Notes: a model not told the origin generated them from the sequence alone. A stretch of DNA of 60,048 bases from CADEEV01 sp032127875 (GCA_032127875.1 JAQBHI010000109.1:1-60048); one strand, 5' to 3'; shown: positions 15,524 through 23,881, counted from the stretch's first letter. Numbers and translations are program-made.

Positions 15524-16109
15524 GAGTTCCCTCAGGACGCTCCGCGTCCCCCTTGGCCACTTTCACGAGCGCCGCCCGAAGCACACGCCCTGCGAGAAAA
15601 TACCCCTTCCGGAAGACCTCCACAATGGTACCGTCCTCGAAGCCCGGAGCGAGCTCGTAGGAGAGCGCTTGATGCGCCTCGGGATCGAAGGCTTGCCCCA
15701 TGGCGTCCTGAATCGTGACACCCTTGGCTTCGAGTACCGCCAGCCACTGGCGGCGAATCAACTCGACGCCTTCGCGCAGGCTCGGCTCCGAGGCCCCGGC
15801 GTCCAGGGCGCGATCGAAGCTGTCGAGCACGGGGAGCAGGGCGTCCAGCAGGCTCACGGTGGCGTCCTGGGCGGCCTGCTGGCGGTCACGCTCGACGCGC
15901 TTTTTGTAATTCTCGAACTCGGCCCGGCGCCGGAGCAACTGTTGGCTCAGTTCGTCGCGCTCCTTGCGGAGGGCCTCGAAGGCTTCGCGCGTGAGCTCGT
16001 TCGGCGCCTCCGGCTCGACGGCCTCGAGACCGGTCGCGGGCGGGGCTGCGTCGTCTCCAGGCCCCGGCTGGTCTTTTACGGCGCCACCGTTGCCTTTGCC
16101 ACCGCTCAC
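15516..16109 (-). CDS. grpE: Nucleotide exchange factor GrpE
   Basis: The 197-residue protein starts at a GTG that overlaps the hrcA stop as GTGA. The N-terminal 40 residues are Gly/Pro/Glu-rich and disordered. A long helix follows (ELTREAFEALRKERDELSQQLL) with the conserved RRRAEFENYKKRVERDRQ. The C-terminal beta domain contains GVELIRRQWLAVLEAKGV, FDPEAHQALSY and VFRKGYFLAGRVLRAALVKVAKG. The dimer releases ADP from DnaK. An upstream in-frame extension to 16610 is antisense-like arginine-rich sequence and was rejected. Confidence 0.95.
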   Translation of the reverse strand: MSGGKGNGGAVKDQPGPGDDAAPPATGLEAVEPEAPNELTREAFEALRKERDELSQQLLRRRAEFENYKKRVERDRQQAAQDATVSLLDALLPVLDSFDRALDAGASEPSLREGVELIRRQWLAVLEAKGVTIQDAMGQAFDPEAHQALSYELAPGFEDGTIVEVFRKGYFLAGRVLRAALVKVAKGDAERPEGTRG

Positions 16110-17146
16110 GTGCGCAGCTCCTGCAGGGCGCGCGAGATCTCGCGGGCGACATGGTCGACGAGCGCCACGACGCGCGCGTATTCCATCCGGGTCGATCCCA
16201 CGACGCCGACGCCCCAGCGGGACTCGCCGTCGATGGGATAGCTGGCCGCCACCAGGGAGGTGTCCCGAAACTCGGGCTCCGGGTTCTCGTGGCCGATCAG
16301 GATCCGCATGCCTCGGTCCGAAAGGCACGCGTTCAGGATCTTCACGAGCCGGGTTTTCTCTTCGAAGGTCTTGAAGAGCGAGCGCATGCGCGCCATGTCC
16401 TCGAACTCGGCCTTGTCGAGGATGTGCGAGGCACCGTCGAGGTAGACGCTGCCCTGGCCCTCGCCCTCGAAGGCAGGCCCGCCGATCGAAACCACCTTCT
16501 TGAGCAGAGAGTCGTAGAGGGCCTTTTCTTCGGACATGAGCTGGATCAGGCGTTGGCGCACTTCGGAAAGGCGCAGCCCCGCGAAGTGTGCGTTCAGGTA
16601 GTTGGCGCATTCGCGCAGGTCGTCCTGGGAGAGCTGTTCCTCGACCTCGACGACCTTGTGGGTGATCAGCCCCGAGTGGCCCACGATCACCACCAGCACG
16701 CGCGGCTGGGGAAGCCGTACGAAGTCGATCTGCCGAAGGCTGGTCTGGGCAATGTCGGGCGCCAGCACGAAGGCCACGTTGCGGGACAACAGCGACAGCA
16801 AATGGCAGGCGTTCTCGATGACCTCCTGCGGCGAGCCCTCGCCGCGCAGGCCCGTGCGGATGGCCGCGGCGTCGCTGGCCTGCAGGGGCGGGGTACCCAT
16901 CAGGGAGTCGACGTAGTAGCGGTATCCATCATCGGTCGGCACGCGTCCAGCGCTGGTGTGCGGATGATCCAGCAGGCCCAGCCGCTCGAGTTCGGCCATG
17001 ATGCTGCGGATCGTGGCGGGCGAGAGGGGCCGGCCAAGCAGCCGCGAAAGGCTCTCGGAGCCAACCGGCTCGCCGGTCGCGATGTGCGCCTGGATCAGCG
17101 ACTTGAGGACCTCGCCGCTGCGTTCGTCGAGTGCGGGTGTCGTCAT
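16106..17146 (-). CDS. hrcA: Heat-inducible transcription repressor HrcA
   Basis: The 346-residue protein begins at ATG 17146 with a winged-helix domain: LDERSGEVLKSLIQAHIATGEPVGSESLSR and SPATIRSIMAELERLGLLDHPHTSAGRVPTD-type sequence, shown in part as ATIRSIMAELERLGLL. The GAF-like C-terminal part includes GHSGLITHKVVEVEEQLSQ and IGHENPEPEFRDTSLV. HrcA binds CIRCE operators and is activated by GroEL. I found no CIRCE (TTAGCACTC-N9-GAGTGCTAA) upstream of the operon in this window, so its targets are probably elsewhere. It heads the grpE-dnaK-dnaJ-prmA-rsmE cluster. Confidence 0.95.
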   Translation of the reverse strand: MTTPALDERSGEVLKSLIQAHIATGEPVGSESLSRLLGRPLSPATIRSIMAELERLGLLDHPHTSAGRVPTDDGYRYYVDSLMGTPPLQASDAAAIRTGLRGEGSPQEVIENACHLLSLLSRNVAFVLAPDIAQTSLRQIDFVRLPQPRVLVVIVGHSGLITHKVVEVEEQLSQDDLRECANYLNAHFAGLRLSEVRQRLIQLMSEEKALYDSLLKKVVSIGGPAFEGEGQGSVYLDGASHILDKAEFEDMARMRSLFKTFEEKTRLVKILNACLSDRGMRILIGHENPEPEFRDTSLVAASYPIDGESRWGVGVVGSTRMEYARVVALVDHVAREISRALQELRT

Positions 17147-17162
17147 GGTCAGGTTCAGCGAA

Positions 17163-17168
17163 ATTATA
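17163..17168 (-). promoter_or_regulatory. Candidate -10 box of the hrcA operon
   Basis: TATAAT on the minus strand (17168-17163) lies in the 35-nt gap between the aldehyde dehydrogenase stop and hrcA. It ends 16 nt before the ATG at 17146, giving a predicted leader of about 10 nt. No good -35 is seen at 16-18 bp. The operon could also be read from the upstream bactofilin-dehydrogenase transcript. Confidence 0.4.
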
Positions 17169-17181
17169 TCAGGTCCGGGGC

Positions 17182-18666
17182 TCAATCCATCTGAGCGCGC
17201 TGCAGCGTGCCCGAATAGTCGATGTAGATGCTCTTCCACTCGCTGAACACGTCCAGGGCCTGGACGCAGGCCTCGCGGTTACCGTTGCCCGTGTTCTTGG
17301 TGCCGCCGAAGGGCAGGTGGGTTTCAGCACCGATCGTCGGAGCATTGACGTAGAAGATGCCCGTATCCATTTCGCTCATGGCCCGGAACGCCTTGTTCAC
17401 GTCACGTGTATAAATGGCCGCGGACAAGCCGTACTCGACGGAGTTACCGACTTCGATCGCCTCGTCGAGCGAAGCGACCGGAATCAGGCTGACGACGGGG
17501 CCGAATATTTCTTCGCGCGAGAGGCGCATTGCCGGCGTGCAATCACCGAAGATGGTGGGTTCGTGGAAGTAGCCGCGCGCATGCGGAGCCGCCGAAAGGC
17601 GGCTGCCGCCGCACAGCAGCCTGGCGCCCTCGTGCTTGCCGAGCTTGACGTAGCCCTCCACCCTGGCGAGTTGGGCCTCGCTGATCAAAGGGCCCATCTC
17701 GACGCCGGTGGCGAGGCCGTTTCCCACGCGCAGCGCCTTCGCCCGCGCCACGAACGCTTCGGCGAACTCGCCGTAGACCGCCTTGTGGAGCACGACGCGA
17801 CTGGCCGCGGTGCAGCGCTGGCCGCTGGTCCCGAAGCCGCCCCAGATGGCGCCGTTCACGGCCAAGTCGAGATCGGCGTCCTCCATCACCATCAGAACGT
17901 TCTTGCCGCCCATTTCCAGATGGCAGTGCTTGAACAGCCGGGCGGCAGCCTCGGAAACCTTGCGCCCCGTAACGGTCGAACCCGTGAAGGAGACGACGCC
18001 CACAGCCTCGTGGCTCACGAGCGAGGCACCCGCTTCGCCGCCGCCCGTCACCACGTTGACCACGCCAGGCGGCAGGCCCGCCTTCTCCAGGACACGGAGC
18101 AGGTTCAGGGTCGAGAGCGGCGTGTCCGGTGCGGGCTTGATCACGACCGTGTTGCCCAGTATCAGGGCGGGCATCATCTTCCAGGAGGGAATCGCCATGG
18201 GGAAGTTCCAGGGCGTGACGAGACCGGCAATGCCCACCGGCGAGCGCACCGACATCTGGAACTTGCGGACCAGTTCGGAGGGTGTCGTCTGGCCGAACTG
18301 CCGGCGGCCCTCGCCGGCCATGTAGTACGTCATGTCGATGGCTTCCTGGACGTCGCCGAGTGCCTCGGGCAGCACCTTGCCCATTTCCCGGGTCATGTCG
18401 CGAGCGAAGTCTTCTTTGCGCCTGGCGAGGATTTCAGCGGCCCGGAACAGGATCTCGCCGCGCTTGGGCGCGGGGAGCGCGCGCCAGGCGGGGAGCGCTT
18501 CCCGCGCGGCCGCCACGGCGCGTGCTACGTCCTCGGTCCCCGAGTCCGCGAACCGACCGATCAGGTCGGAGTTGTCGGCCGGGTTCCGGTTCTCGAACGT
18601 GGCTCCCGAGACCGCTGGGAGGTACTGGCCGGCTATCAGGTTGCCAAAGTTCTCCGCAGCCGCCAT
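17182..18666 (-). CDS. NAD(P)-dependent aldehyde dehydrogenase, substrate unknown
   Basis: The 494-residue protein is a complete ALDH-superfamily enzyme. Visible motifs are TPWNFPMAIPSWKM (cofactor binding), FTGSTVTGRKV, the general base Glu in LEMGGKN, the catalytic Cys in FGTSGQRCTAASR, and EIFGPVVSLIP. The C-terminus (GAETHLPFGGTKNTGNGNREA) resembles semialdehyde-oxidising subfamilies, but I cannot name the substrate. It oxidises an aldehyde to the acid in the cytoplasm. The ATG at 18666 lies 2 nt after the bactofilin gene, and the enzyme precedes hrcA. There is no pathway partner beside it. Confidence 0.88.
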   Translation of the reverse strand: MAAAENFGNLIAGQYLPAVSGATFENRNPADNSDLIGRFADSGTEDVARAVAAAREALPAWRALPAPKRGEILFRAAEILARRKEDFARDMTREMGKVLPEALGDVQEAIDMTYYMAGEGRRQFGQTTPSELVRKFQMSVRSPVGIAGLVTPWNFPMAIPSWKMMPALILGNTVVIKPAPDTPLSTLNLLRVLEKAGLPPGVVNVVTGGGEAGASLVSHEAVGVVSFTGSTVTGRKVSEAAARLFKHCHLEMGGKNVLMVMEDADLDLAVNGAIWGGFGTSGQRCTAASRVVLHKAVYGEFAEAFVARAKALRVGNGLATGVEMGPLISEAQLARVEGYVKLGKHEGARLLCGGSRLSAAPHARGYFHEPTIFGDCTPAMRLSREEIFGPVVSLIPVASLDEAIEVGNSVEYGLSAAIYTRDVNKAFRAMSEMDTGIFYVNAPTIGAETHLPFGGTKNTGNGNREACVQALDVFSEWKSIYIDYSGTLQRAQMD

Positions 18667-18668
18667 CG

Positions 18669-19124
18669 TCAGCTCGGGCCCGGCTTGTCCCGTTTCGGCT
18701 CGCGGCCGCTGGTCTCGCTGCGCCCCTTGAAGCTGGCGCCCTCGGCGATCACGATGCGGGGCGCGCGGATGTCGCCCGTGAGCTGGCCCGTGGCCTGGAT
18801 CTCGATGCGGGCCGTTGCGGTGCAGTCGCCGGTGATCTCGCCGCTCACGACGACACTCTGGGCCGCGACTGTAGCGTGTACCCGGCCACCCGGAGCCACT
18901 CGCAGCTCGCGTGAGATGCGCACCGCGCCCTCGACCAGGCCCTCGACGAGCACGTCGTCGTCGCCGAGCAGTTCGCCCTTGAAGACCGCCTTGGGGGCGA
19001 TCACGCTCGGCCTGCCCGCGGCTGGAGTCGGGGGCGTGGCCGTCGGGGCCGGGGCGGGCGAAGGGGTCACGGGCGCGACCCCGGGAGCATCGGGCTTGGA
19101 GTCGGACTTGCCAAAAAGACCCAC
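18669..19124 (-). CDS. Bactofilin (polymer-forming cytoskeletal protein)
   Basis: The 151-residue protein has a disordered Pro/Ala-rich N-terminus (about 38 residues) and then a right-handed beta-helix with regularly repeating strands: SVIAPKAVFKGELLGDDDVLVEG, LRVAPGGRVHATV, ARIEIQATGQLTGDI and PRIVIAEGASFKG (each quoted in part). Bactofilins polymerise without nucleotides and scaffold envelope, polarity or cell-wall enzymes. It starts at GTG behind a GAGGAGG site. It lies 44 nt downstream of the tRNA-Gly gene, from which it may be co-transcribed. Confidence 0.88.
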   Translation of the reverse strand: MGLFGKSDSKPDAPGVAPVTPSPAPAPTATPPTPAAGRPSVIAPKAVFKGELLGDDDVLVEGLVEGAVRISRELRVAPGGRVHATVAAQSVVVSGEITGDCTATARIEIQATGQLTGDIRAPRIVIAEGASFKGRSETSGREPKRDKPGPS

Positions 19125-19167
19125 GGCGACCTCCTCGTCGACATGCGGGCGGAAGCCCGTAGGAAAA

Positions 19168-19243
19168 TGGAGCGGGCGACGGGGTTCGAACCCGCGACAC
19201 CGAGCTTGGGAAGCTCGTACTCTACCAGCTGAGCTACGCCCGC
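19168..19243 (-). tRNA. tRNA-Gly (anticodon CCC)
   Basis: The minus strand folds as a standard cloverleaf. The acceptor GCGGGCG pairs with CGCCCGC, the D arm contains GCTCAGCTGGTAGAG, the anticodon stem is CGAGC/GCTCG with loop TTCCCAA (anticodon CCC, reading GGG), and the T loop is TTCGAAC. The discriminator is T, as usual for bacterial tRNA-Gly, and the 3' CCA is encoded (19170-19168). Confidence 0.96.
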
Positions 19244-19262
19244 ACGAACGCGCCCGAGGGCG

Positions 19263-19291
19263 ATGATAGCGAGCGGGCCTGCGAGGGTCAA
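19263..19291 (-). promoter_or_regulatory. Promoter of the tRNA-Gly gene
   Basis: On the minus strand TTGACC (19291-19286) and TATCAT (19268-19263) have a 17-bp spacer. The predicted start near 19256 is about 13 nt before the mature tRNA. The -35 overlaps the stop codon of the phosphohexomutase gene upstream. Bactofilin and possibly the downstream genes could share this promoter. Confidence 0.6.
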
Positions 19292-20646
19292 GACGGATCA
19301 GCCCGGATTACGCTGAGTACTTCGTCGCGACGGCGCTCCATGTCGGCCTTGGAAGAGGCCTCGAGGTTCAGGCGCAGCAGCGGCTCGGTGTTCGACGGCC
19401 GGACGTTGAAATGCCAGTCGTCGTAGTCGATCGAGAGACCGTCCAGCTTCGAGATCCGGGCGTCCTCGAAGCGCCTCTCGAGTCGGCCGAGCGCAGCCTC
19501 GACGTCGGCCACTTCGGAGTTGATCTCACCGGAGAGGTGATAACGCTCGCGCAGCGGCGCCAGGAGCGCCGAGAGCGGTCGCCCCTCGCGTCCCAGCAGC
19601 TCGAGCATCAGCAGGGCCGGAATCATGCCGTTGTCCGCGAACCAGTTCTCGCGGAAGTAGAAGTGGCCGGACACCTCGCCTCCGAACACCGCGTTCTCGT
19701 CGCGCATGCGGCGCTTGATGAACGCGTGTCCGACGCGGTGCATCAGGGCCTTCCCGCCGGCTGCCGCGATGCGATCCGGCACGGCCCGCGAGCCGCGCAC
19801 GTCATACACGATCTTCGAGCCGGGCTGTTTGTGACAAAAAGCCTCTCCGAGCAGCGCCGTGACGAAGTCGCCCGGCACGAACTGGCCGGTGTCGTCGATG
19901 AAGAAGCAGCGGTCGGCGTCACCGTCCCAGGCGATGCCGAGGTCCGCCTTCTCAGTCACGACGCGCTGCATGATCTCGCGGCGGTTTTCCTCGATGAGCG
20001 GGTCGGCGGGGTGATTGGGGAAGCTGCCGTCGATGTCGAAGTACATGCGCGTCTGTTTCAGAGGCAGGGGCCCGAGCACGGCCTCGGCGCCGATCGCGCC
20101 CATCCCGTTGCCCGTGTCGAGCACGACGCTGAGCGGCTTCAGCCTGGCGACGTCGATGAACGAGAGGCAGTGTCGAGCGTAGTCGGTGCTGATGGCCCGG
20201 GAGATCGGGGGCGGTCCGAGGAGGCGCGGTGTGTCGGCGAAGCGCCCGGCCATGACCGCCTGCTTGATCTCCTTGATCCCGGCGTCGCCCGAGAGGGCGA
20301 GGGCCCCCTGGCGGACCATCTTGATGCCGTTCCAGTCCTTCGGGTTGTGCGAGGCTGTAATGATGGCGCCGCCGTCGAGGTCTTCTCGGGCCGCGAAGAA
20401 GTACATCATGTCGGTGCCCACCCGGCCGATCTCGAAGACCTGGCAGCCCTCGCTCGAGGCGCCTGCGATGAAGGCCGCCGCGAGTTCAGGAGAGGAGGCG
20501 CGCGCGTCCTGCCCGACGACGATGCGCTTCGCCCCCAGGTAGTCGACGAAGGCGCGGCCGATGCGACGGGCCGTCTCGGCATCGAGCTGCGAGGGGTACA
20601 GGCCGCGCACGTCGTAGGCCTTGAAGATGCTGCCATTCATTTCCAT
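19288..20646 (-). CDS. Phosphomannomutase/phosphoglucomutase
   Basis: The 452-residue alpha-D-phosphohexomutase has all four domains: FKAYDVRGLYPSQ at the N-terminus, the phosphoserine loop ITASHNPKDWNGIK, the metal site DGDADR, the sugar-binding loop GGEVSGHFYF and the phosphate-binding RPSNTEPLLRLN. It interconverts mannose or glucose 6-phosphate and 1-phosphate, feeding sugar-nucleotide synthesis for the envelope. I start at ATG 20646; the long open frame to 21099 overlaps the neighbouring gene. The preceding nucleotidyltransferase gene ends 7 nt away and would use the sugar 1-phosphate. Confidence 0.92.
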   Translation of the reverse strand: MEMNGSIFKAYDVRGLYPSQLDAETARRIGRAFVDYLGAKRIVVGQDARASSPELAAAFIAGASSEGCQVFEIGRVGTDMMYFFAAREDLDGGAIITASHNPKDWNGIKMVRQGALALSGDAGIKEIKQAVMAGRFADTPRLLGPPPISRAISTDYARHCLSFIDVARLKPLSVVLDTGNGMGAIGAEAVLGPLPLKQTRMYFDIDGSFPNHPADPLIEENRREIMQRVVTEKADLGIAWDGDADRCFFIDDTGQFVPGDFVTALLGEAFCHKQPGSKIVYDVRGSRAVPDRIAAAGGKALMHRVGHAFIKRRMRDENAVFGGEVSGHFYFRENWFADNGMIPALLMLELLGREGRPLSALLAPLRERYHLSGEINSEVADVEAALGRLERRFEDARISKLDGLSIDYDDWHFNVRPSNTEPLLRLNLEASSKADMERRRDEVLSVIRADPS

Positions 20647-20653
20647 GGTCACC

Positions 20654-21709
20654 TCACGCCGTGCGCGAGAAGGCGCTGAGCATCGAACCCTCCCCGAGCA
20701 CCGCTCCTGCGCCGACCCGTGCATCTTCGCCGATGTGAACCGAGGGCCCGAGCAGGGCACCTTCGACACGCGCGTTCGCCTCCACCCAAACGCCGTCCCA
20801 GAGCACGCTGTCGAGTACCTGCGCTCCGCCAGCCAGCCGCACGTTGGAGACCAGCACGCTGCCCTGGCCGACGCTGGCTCCCGCCGCCACGCTGCAGCCC
20901 GGCCCGATGTAGAAGGGCCCCTGGCAGGCCGCCCCAGGGTCGAGCGTCCCGGTCGCGTGGACGATCCCGCCGCGCGCAGGGCCGCCGGCGAGCGCCACGG
21001 GAAAGCGGCCGGCCAGGATGTCCCGATGCGCCTGCAGGTACTTCTCCGGGCTTCCGATGTCGATCCAGTAGCCGCGATGCACGTGAGCCATGACGACATC
21101 GCCGCGTGCGATCAGAGCCGGGAAGAAACCCCGCTCGATCGAATGGTTGACGGCCGGAGGGATCAGCGACAGCGCTCCCGTGCTGAGCACGTAGATGCCC
21201 GCGTTGATCATATCGGTGGTGATCTGGGATGGGTCCGGCTTTTCCACGAAGCGTTTCACGCGGCCGCTCGGCTCCGTCTCGACGAGTCCGAACGCCGCGG
21301 GGTTGGGGACCGGCGTCAGCACCAGGGTCGCTGCGGCTCCCGAGCCGCGATGCAGAGCGAGGACCGCTGGGAGATCCACGTCGGTGAGGATGTCGCCGTT
21401 GAGCACGATCGTGAGGTCGTCCAGATGGGGAAGCGCGTTGCGGACGGCGCCCCCAGTCCCAAGGGGGCTTTCCTCGAGTGCATAGTGGATCTTGCGCCCG
21501 AGGCCGCTTCCGTCGCCGAAGGTCCGCTGTACCCGCTCGGGCTTGTAGGCCACCGAAAACACGACCTCGCGAACCCCGACCGTGTCCAGCAGCTCCAGCT
21601 GGTGCTGCAGGAGTGGGCGGTCCGCGATGGGGACAACGGGTTTTGGGGTGCCCAGGGTCAGGGGTCGCAGACGCGTCCCCTCGCCACCAGCCAGGATTAC
21701 GCCTCTCAC
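20654..21709 (-). CDS. Sugar-1-phosphate nucleotidyltransferase (mannose-1-phosphate guanylyltransferase-like)
   Basis: The 351-residue protein starts at GTG 21709 (MRGVILAGGEGTRLRPLT, the exact family start) with GAGG 5 nt upstream. The Rossmann-like catalytic domain has GEGTRLRPLT, the KP motif in TPKPVVPI and a metal-binding GDILTDVDL. It ends with EKPDPSQ and GYWIDIGSPEKYLQA. From about residue 240 there is a left-handed beta-helix of hexapeptide repeats (GAACQGPFYIGPGCSVAAGA). The family makes GDP-mannose or NDP-hexoses; the base and sugar cannot be fixed from sequence alone. The pairing with the phosphohexomutase favours GDP-mannose. An in-frame ATG at 21736 overlaps the predicted -10. 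Confidence 0.83.
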   Translation of the reverse strand: MRGVILAGGEGTRLRPLTLGTPKPVVPIADRPLLQHQLELLDTVGVREVVFSVAYKPERVQRTFGDGSGLGRKIHYALEESPLGTGGAVRNALPHLDDLTIVLNGDILTDVDLPAVLALHRGSGAAATLVLTPVPNPAAFGLVETEPSGRVKRFVEKPDPSQITTDMINAGIYVLSTGALSLIPPAVNHSIERGFFPALIARGDVVMAHVHRGYWIDIGSPEKYLQAHRDILAGRFPVALAGGPARGGIVHATGTLDPGAACQGPFYIGPGCSVAAGASVGQGSVLVSNVRLAGGAQVLDSVLWDGVWVEANARVEGALLGPSVHIGEDARVGAGAVLGEGSMLSAFSRTA

Positions 21710-21731
21710 GTCTGCCTCATCCGAGGCGGCG

Positions 21732-21760
21732 ATCATAGCATTCACCCGCAGCCCGCGAAA
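21732..21760 (-). promoter_or_regulatory. Extended -10 promoter of the nucleotidyltransferase gene
   Basis: The minus strand reads TGC-TATGAT with TATGAT at 21737-21732; TTTCGC at 21760-21755 is a weak -35 at 17 bp. The -10 overlaps the in-frame ATG at 21736. If the promoter is real, translation begins at GTG 21709, which is also the conserved family start. The rest of this 138-nt divergent gap holds the promoter of the opposite gene. Confidence 0.5.
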
Positions 21761-21807
21761 GCCAGCGTATCTGACAGACAGGAAACCACTTCCACCGGGC
21801 GGCATGA

Positions 21808-21837
21808 TTGACACCCGCCCCGACGCTCGTCTATCAT
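21808..21837 (+). promoter_or_regulatory. Promoter of the nucleotide-sugar dehydrogenase gene
   Basis: TTGACA (21808-21813) and TATCAT (21832-21837) are separated by 18 bp. The ATG at 21848 is 10 nt after the -10, so the predicted transcript starts about 4 nt before the start codon and has no room for a Shine-Dalgarno site. Confidence 0.65.
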
Positions 21838-21847
21838 CGCAAGCTTC

Positions 21848-23197
21848 ATGGGTCCCGAATCCGAGCTGCGAGAGGTCACATCCAGGGCCCAGGGCCGGGG
21901 CGCTGAAGCCTTGCTGGAACGGATCCGCAGCGGGTCGGCCCGCGTCGGAATCATCGGCCTTGGCTACGTCGGGCTGCCGATCTCAGTGGAGTTCGCGGCC
22001 GCCGGCCTCGACGTGGTTGGCTTCGACCTGGCCGCGGACAAGGTTGCGGCCGTCAACCGTGGCGAGTCATACGTCAAGGACGTGGATACGAAGCGCCTTG
22101 CGGGGCTGGTCCAGGCCGGTAGCTTGCGGGCCAGCCTCGACTTCGAAGCGCTCAGCGCCTGCGACGCCATTGTCATTTGCGTCCCGACCCCTCTCGGCAA
22201 GACCAAGGATCCAGACCTCACGATGGTTGTGGACGCGGCTCGCGCCATCGCCGCCCGCTTGCGCGAAGGGCAGCTAGTGGTGCTCGAGAGCACGACCTAC
22301 CCGGGCACCACCGAAGAGCTCATCCTGCCGCTGCTGAGCGAGAAGGGGCTCGTGGTCGGGGAGTCCTTCTTCCTCGCCTTCTCTCCGGAGCGGGTCGACC
22401 CGGGGAACCGGCACTTTCACACGCGCAACACGCCGAAGATCATCGGTGGCGTGACAGCGGCATGCACCGCGGTAGCGCAGGCGCTCTACGGCAAGGCAAT
22501 CGACACAGTCATCACGGTCTCGACACCGCGCGCCGCGGAGATGGTGAAGCTGCTCGAGAATACCTTCCGGAGCGTCAATATCGGCCTCGTCAACGAAGTG
22601 GCGCTGATGTGCGAGCGGCTCGGCATCGACGTCTGGGAGGTGATCGACGCCGCCGCCAGCAAGCCCTTCGGCTTTATGCCCTTCTATCCGGGGCCGGGCC
22701 TGGGCGGACACTGCATCCCGATCGACCCGTTCTACCTTTCCTGGAAGCTGAAGACTCTCAATTACCGCGCCCGCTTCATCGAGCTGGCTGGTGAGATCAA
22801 CTCGGAGATGCCAGAACACGTGTGCAGGCTGGTGGCCGACGCCCTGAACCGACAGCAAAGGAGCGTGAACGGCAGCCGTGTGCTGGTGCTGGGAGTGGCC
22901 TACAAGCGCGACGCCGAGGACGTGCGGGAGTCGCCCGCCGTGGACATCTTGAAGCTGCTGGAGAGCCGGGGCGCCCACGTCGCCTACAACGACCCCTTCG
23001 TCGAAAGCCTAGTCATCGGCAACAGCACCCTGCGCTCCGCCGATCTTCACGCCAGCGTGAGGGAGTCGGACGTGGTGGTGATAGTGACGGACCACTCGGC
23101 GTACCCCTATCGCGAGATCGTAGACGGCGCGCGCCTCGTGGTGGACACACGCAACGCGACGCGCGGCATCGTCTCGGCCAAGATCCTGAAGCTGTAG
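21848..23197 (+). CDS. Nucleotide-sugar 6-dehydrogenase (UDP-GlcNAc dehydrogenase type)
   Basis: The 449-residue protein has the UDP-glucose/GDP-mannose dehydrogenase architecture: N-terminal Rossmann domain (VGIIGLGYVGLPISVEFA), a central helical domain, the catalytic Cys in PGLGGHCIPIDPFYL, and a C-terminal UDP-binding domain (GVAYKRDAEDVRESP). The PFYPGPGLGGHCIPIDP form is typical of the WbpA/TviB group, which oxidises UDP-GlcNAc to the uronic acid for surface polysaccharide. UDP-glucose dehydrogenase is the main alternative. It is followed 13 nt later by pgsA and lies divergent from the sugar-nucleotide genes. Confidence 0.88.
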   Translation: MGPESELREVTSRAQGRGAEALLERIRSGSARVGIIGLGYVGLPISVEFAAAGLDVVGFDLAADKVAAVNRGESYVKDVDTKRLAGLVQAGSLRASLDFEALSACDAIVICVPTPLGKTKDPDLTMVVDAARAIAARLREGQLVVLESTTYPGTTEELILPLLSEKGLVVGESFFLAFSPERVDPGNRHFHTRNTPKIIGGVTAACTAVAQALYGKAIDTVITVSTPRAAEMVKLLENTFRSVNIGLVNEVALMCERLGIDVWEVIDAAASKPFGFMPFYPGPGLGGHCIPIDPFYLSWKLKTLNYRARFIELAGEINSEMPEHVCRLVADALNRQQRSVNGSRVLVLGVAYKRDAEDVRESPAVDILKLLESRGAHVAYNDPFVESLVIGNSTLRSADLHASVRESDVVVIVTDHSAYPYREIVDGARLVVDTRNATRGIVSAKILKL

Positions 23198-23210
23198 TGG
23201 GAAGCCGGGC

Positions 23211-23765
23211 GTGAATCTCCCGAACGCCCTGACGCTGTTTCGCATCTTTCTGGTGCCGCTGTTGGTGGCGCTGCTGCTCACGCGCACGGCGAACGGGCTG
23301 TTCCTGGGGATGGGCGTCTTCGGAATCGCCGTGCTGACCGACTACCTGGACGGGTACTTCGCCCGGCGGCGCAACCAGGTGACGCGTTTGGGCATCCTGC
23401 TCGACCCGATCGCCGACAAACTGCTGATCGCGGCGGCATTCATCGCGCTCGTGGAGCTCGATGCGGCTCCGGCGTGGATGGTGGTGATCATCATCGGGCG
23501 CGAATTCGCGGTCACCGGCTTGCGGAACGTGGCCGCGGGGCGGGGCGTGCTGATACCCGCCTCGACGCTGGGCAAGGGCAAGATGGTTTCGCAGGTGATT
23601 GCCATTTTCCTGCTGCTGTGTGCGACGCGTTGGCCGGATCTCCGGGGTCTGGCGCTGGTGGCGCTGTGGGTCGTGATCGCGATGGCGCTGCTCTCAGCGG
23701 TCGAGTATTTCCGGCGCTTCTGGAAGGACGTGTTGCGCCCTCCGCAAGCCGGACCGATAGCATAG
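23211..23765 (+). CDS. pgsA: CDP-diacylglycerol--glycerol-3-phosphate 3-phosphatidyltransferase
   Basis: The 184-residue integral membrane protein has about five hydrophobic helices. The CDP-alcohol phosphotransferase signature D-x2-DG-x2-AR-x8-G-x3-D-x3-D is present in two pieces, TDYLDGYFARRRNQVTR and LGILLDPIADK. The N-terminus MNLPNALTLFRI is typical of PgsA. It makes phosphatidylglycerol phosphate, the committed step to phosphatidylglycerol and cardiolipin. The start is GTG. It is followed by two hairpins in the 162-nt gap before the convergent LysM gene. Confidence 0.92.
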   Translation: MNLPNALTLFRIFLVPLLVALLLTRTANGLFLGMGVFGIAVLTDYLDGYFARRRNQVTRLGILLDPIADKLLIAAAFIALVELDAAPAWMVVIIIGREFAVTGLRNVAAGRGVLIPASTLGKGKMVSQVIAIFLLLCATRWPDLRGLALVALWVVIAMALLSAVEYFRRFWKDVLRPPQAGPIA

Positions 23766-23773
23766 GCATCCGC

Positions 23774-23794
23774 AAGCGGGTGCGGGGCCCGCTT
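23774..23794 (+). terminator. Hairpin after pgsA
   Basis: AAGCGGG (23774-23780) and CCCGCTT (23788-23794) form a perfect 7-bp stem with a 7-nt loop, starting 8 nt after the pgsA stop. There is no U-run, so termination is possible but unproven. Confidence 0.4.
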
Positions 23795-23862
23795 CACTTG
23801 GCGTGGCGGTTCCCTCCCGCTACGTGGGGAGGCCGGCGGCTGGGGCGGACGATTGAAATGGA

Positions 23863-23881
23863 CCCGGGTTTTTGACCCGGG
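23863..23881. terminator. Hairpin between convergent pgsA and LysM genes
   Basis: CCCGGGT (23863-23869) and ACCCGGG (23875-23881) enclose the 5-nt loop TTTTG, a perfect stem that would form in transcripts from either strand. It lies midway between the two convergent 3' ends, as a bidirectional terminator would. U-tracts are absent. Confidence 0.45.

Noticed and set aside
17100..17200. CIRCE operator upstream of hrcA
   Set aside because: I looked for TTAGCACTC-N9-GAGTGCTAA and variants in the gap and flanking sequence and saw none.
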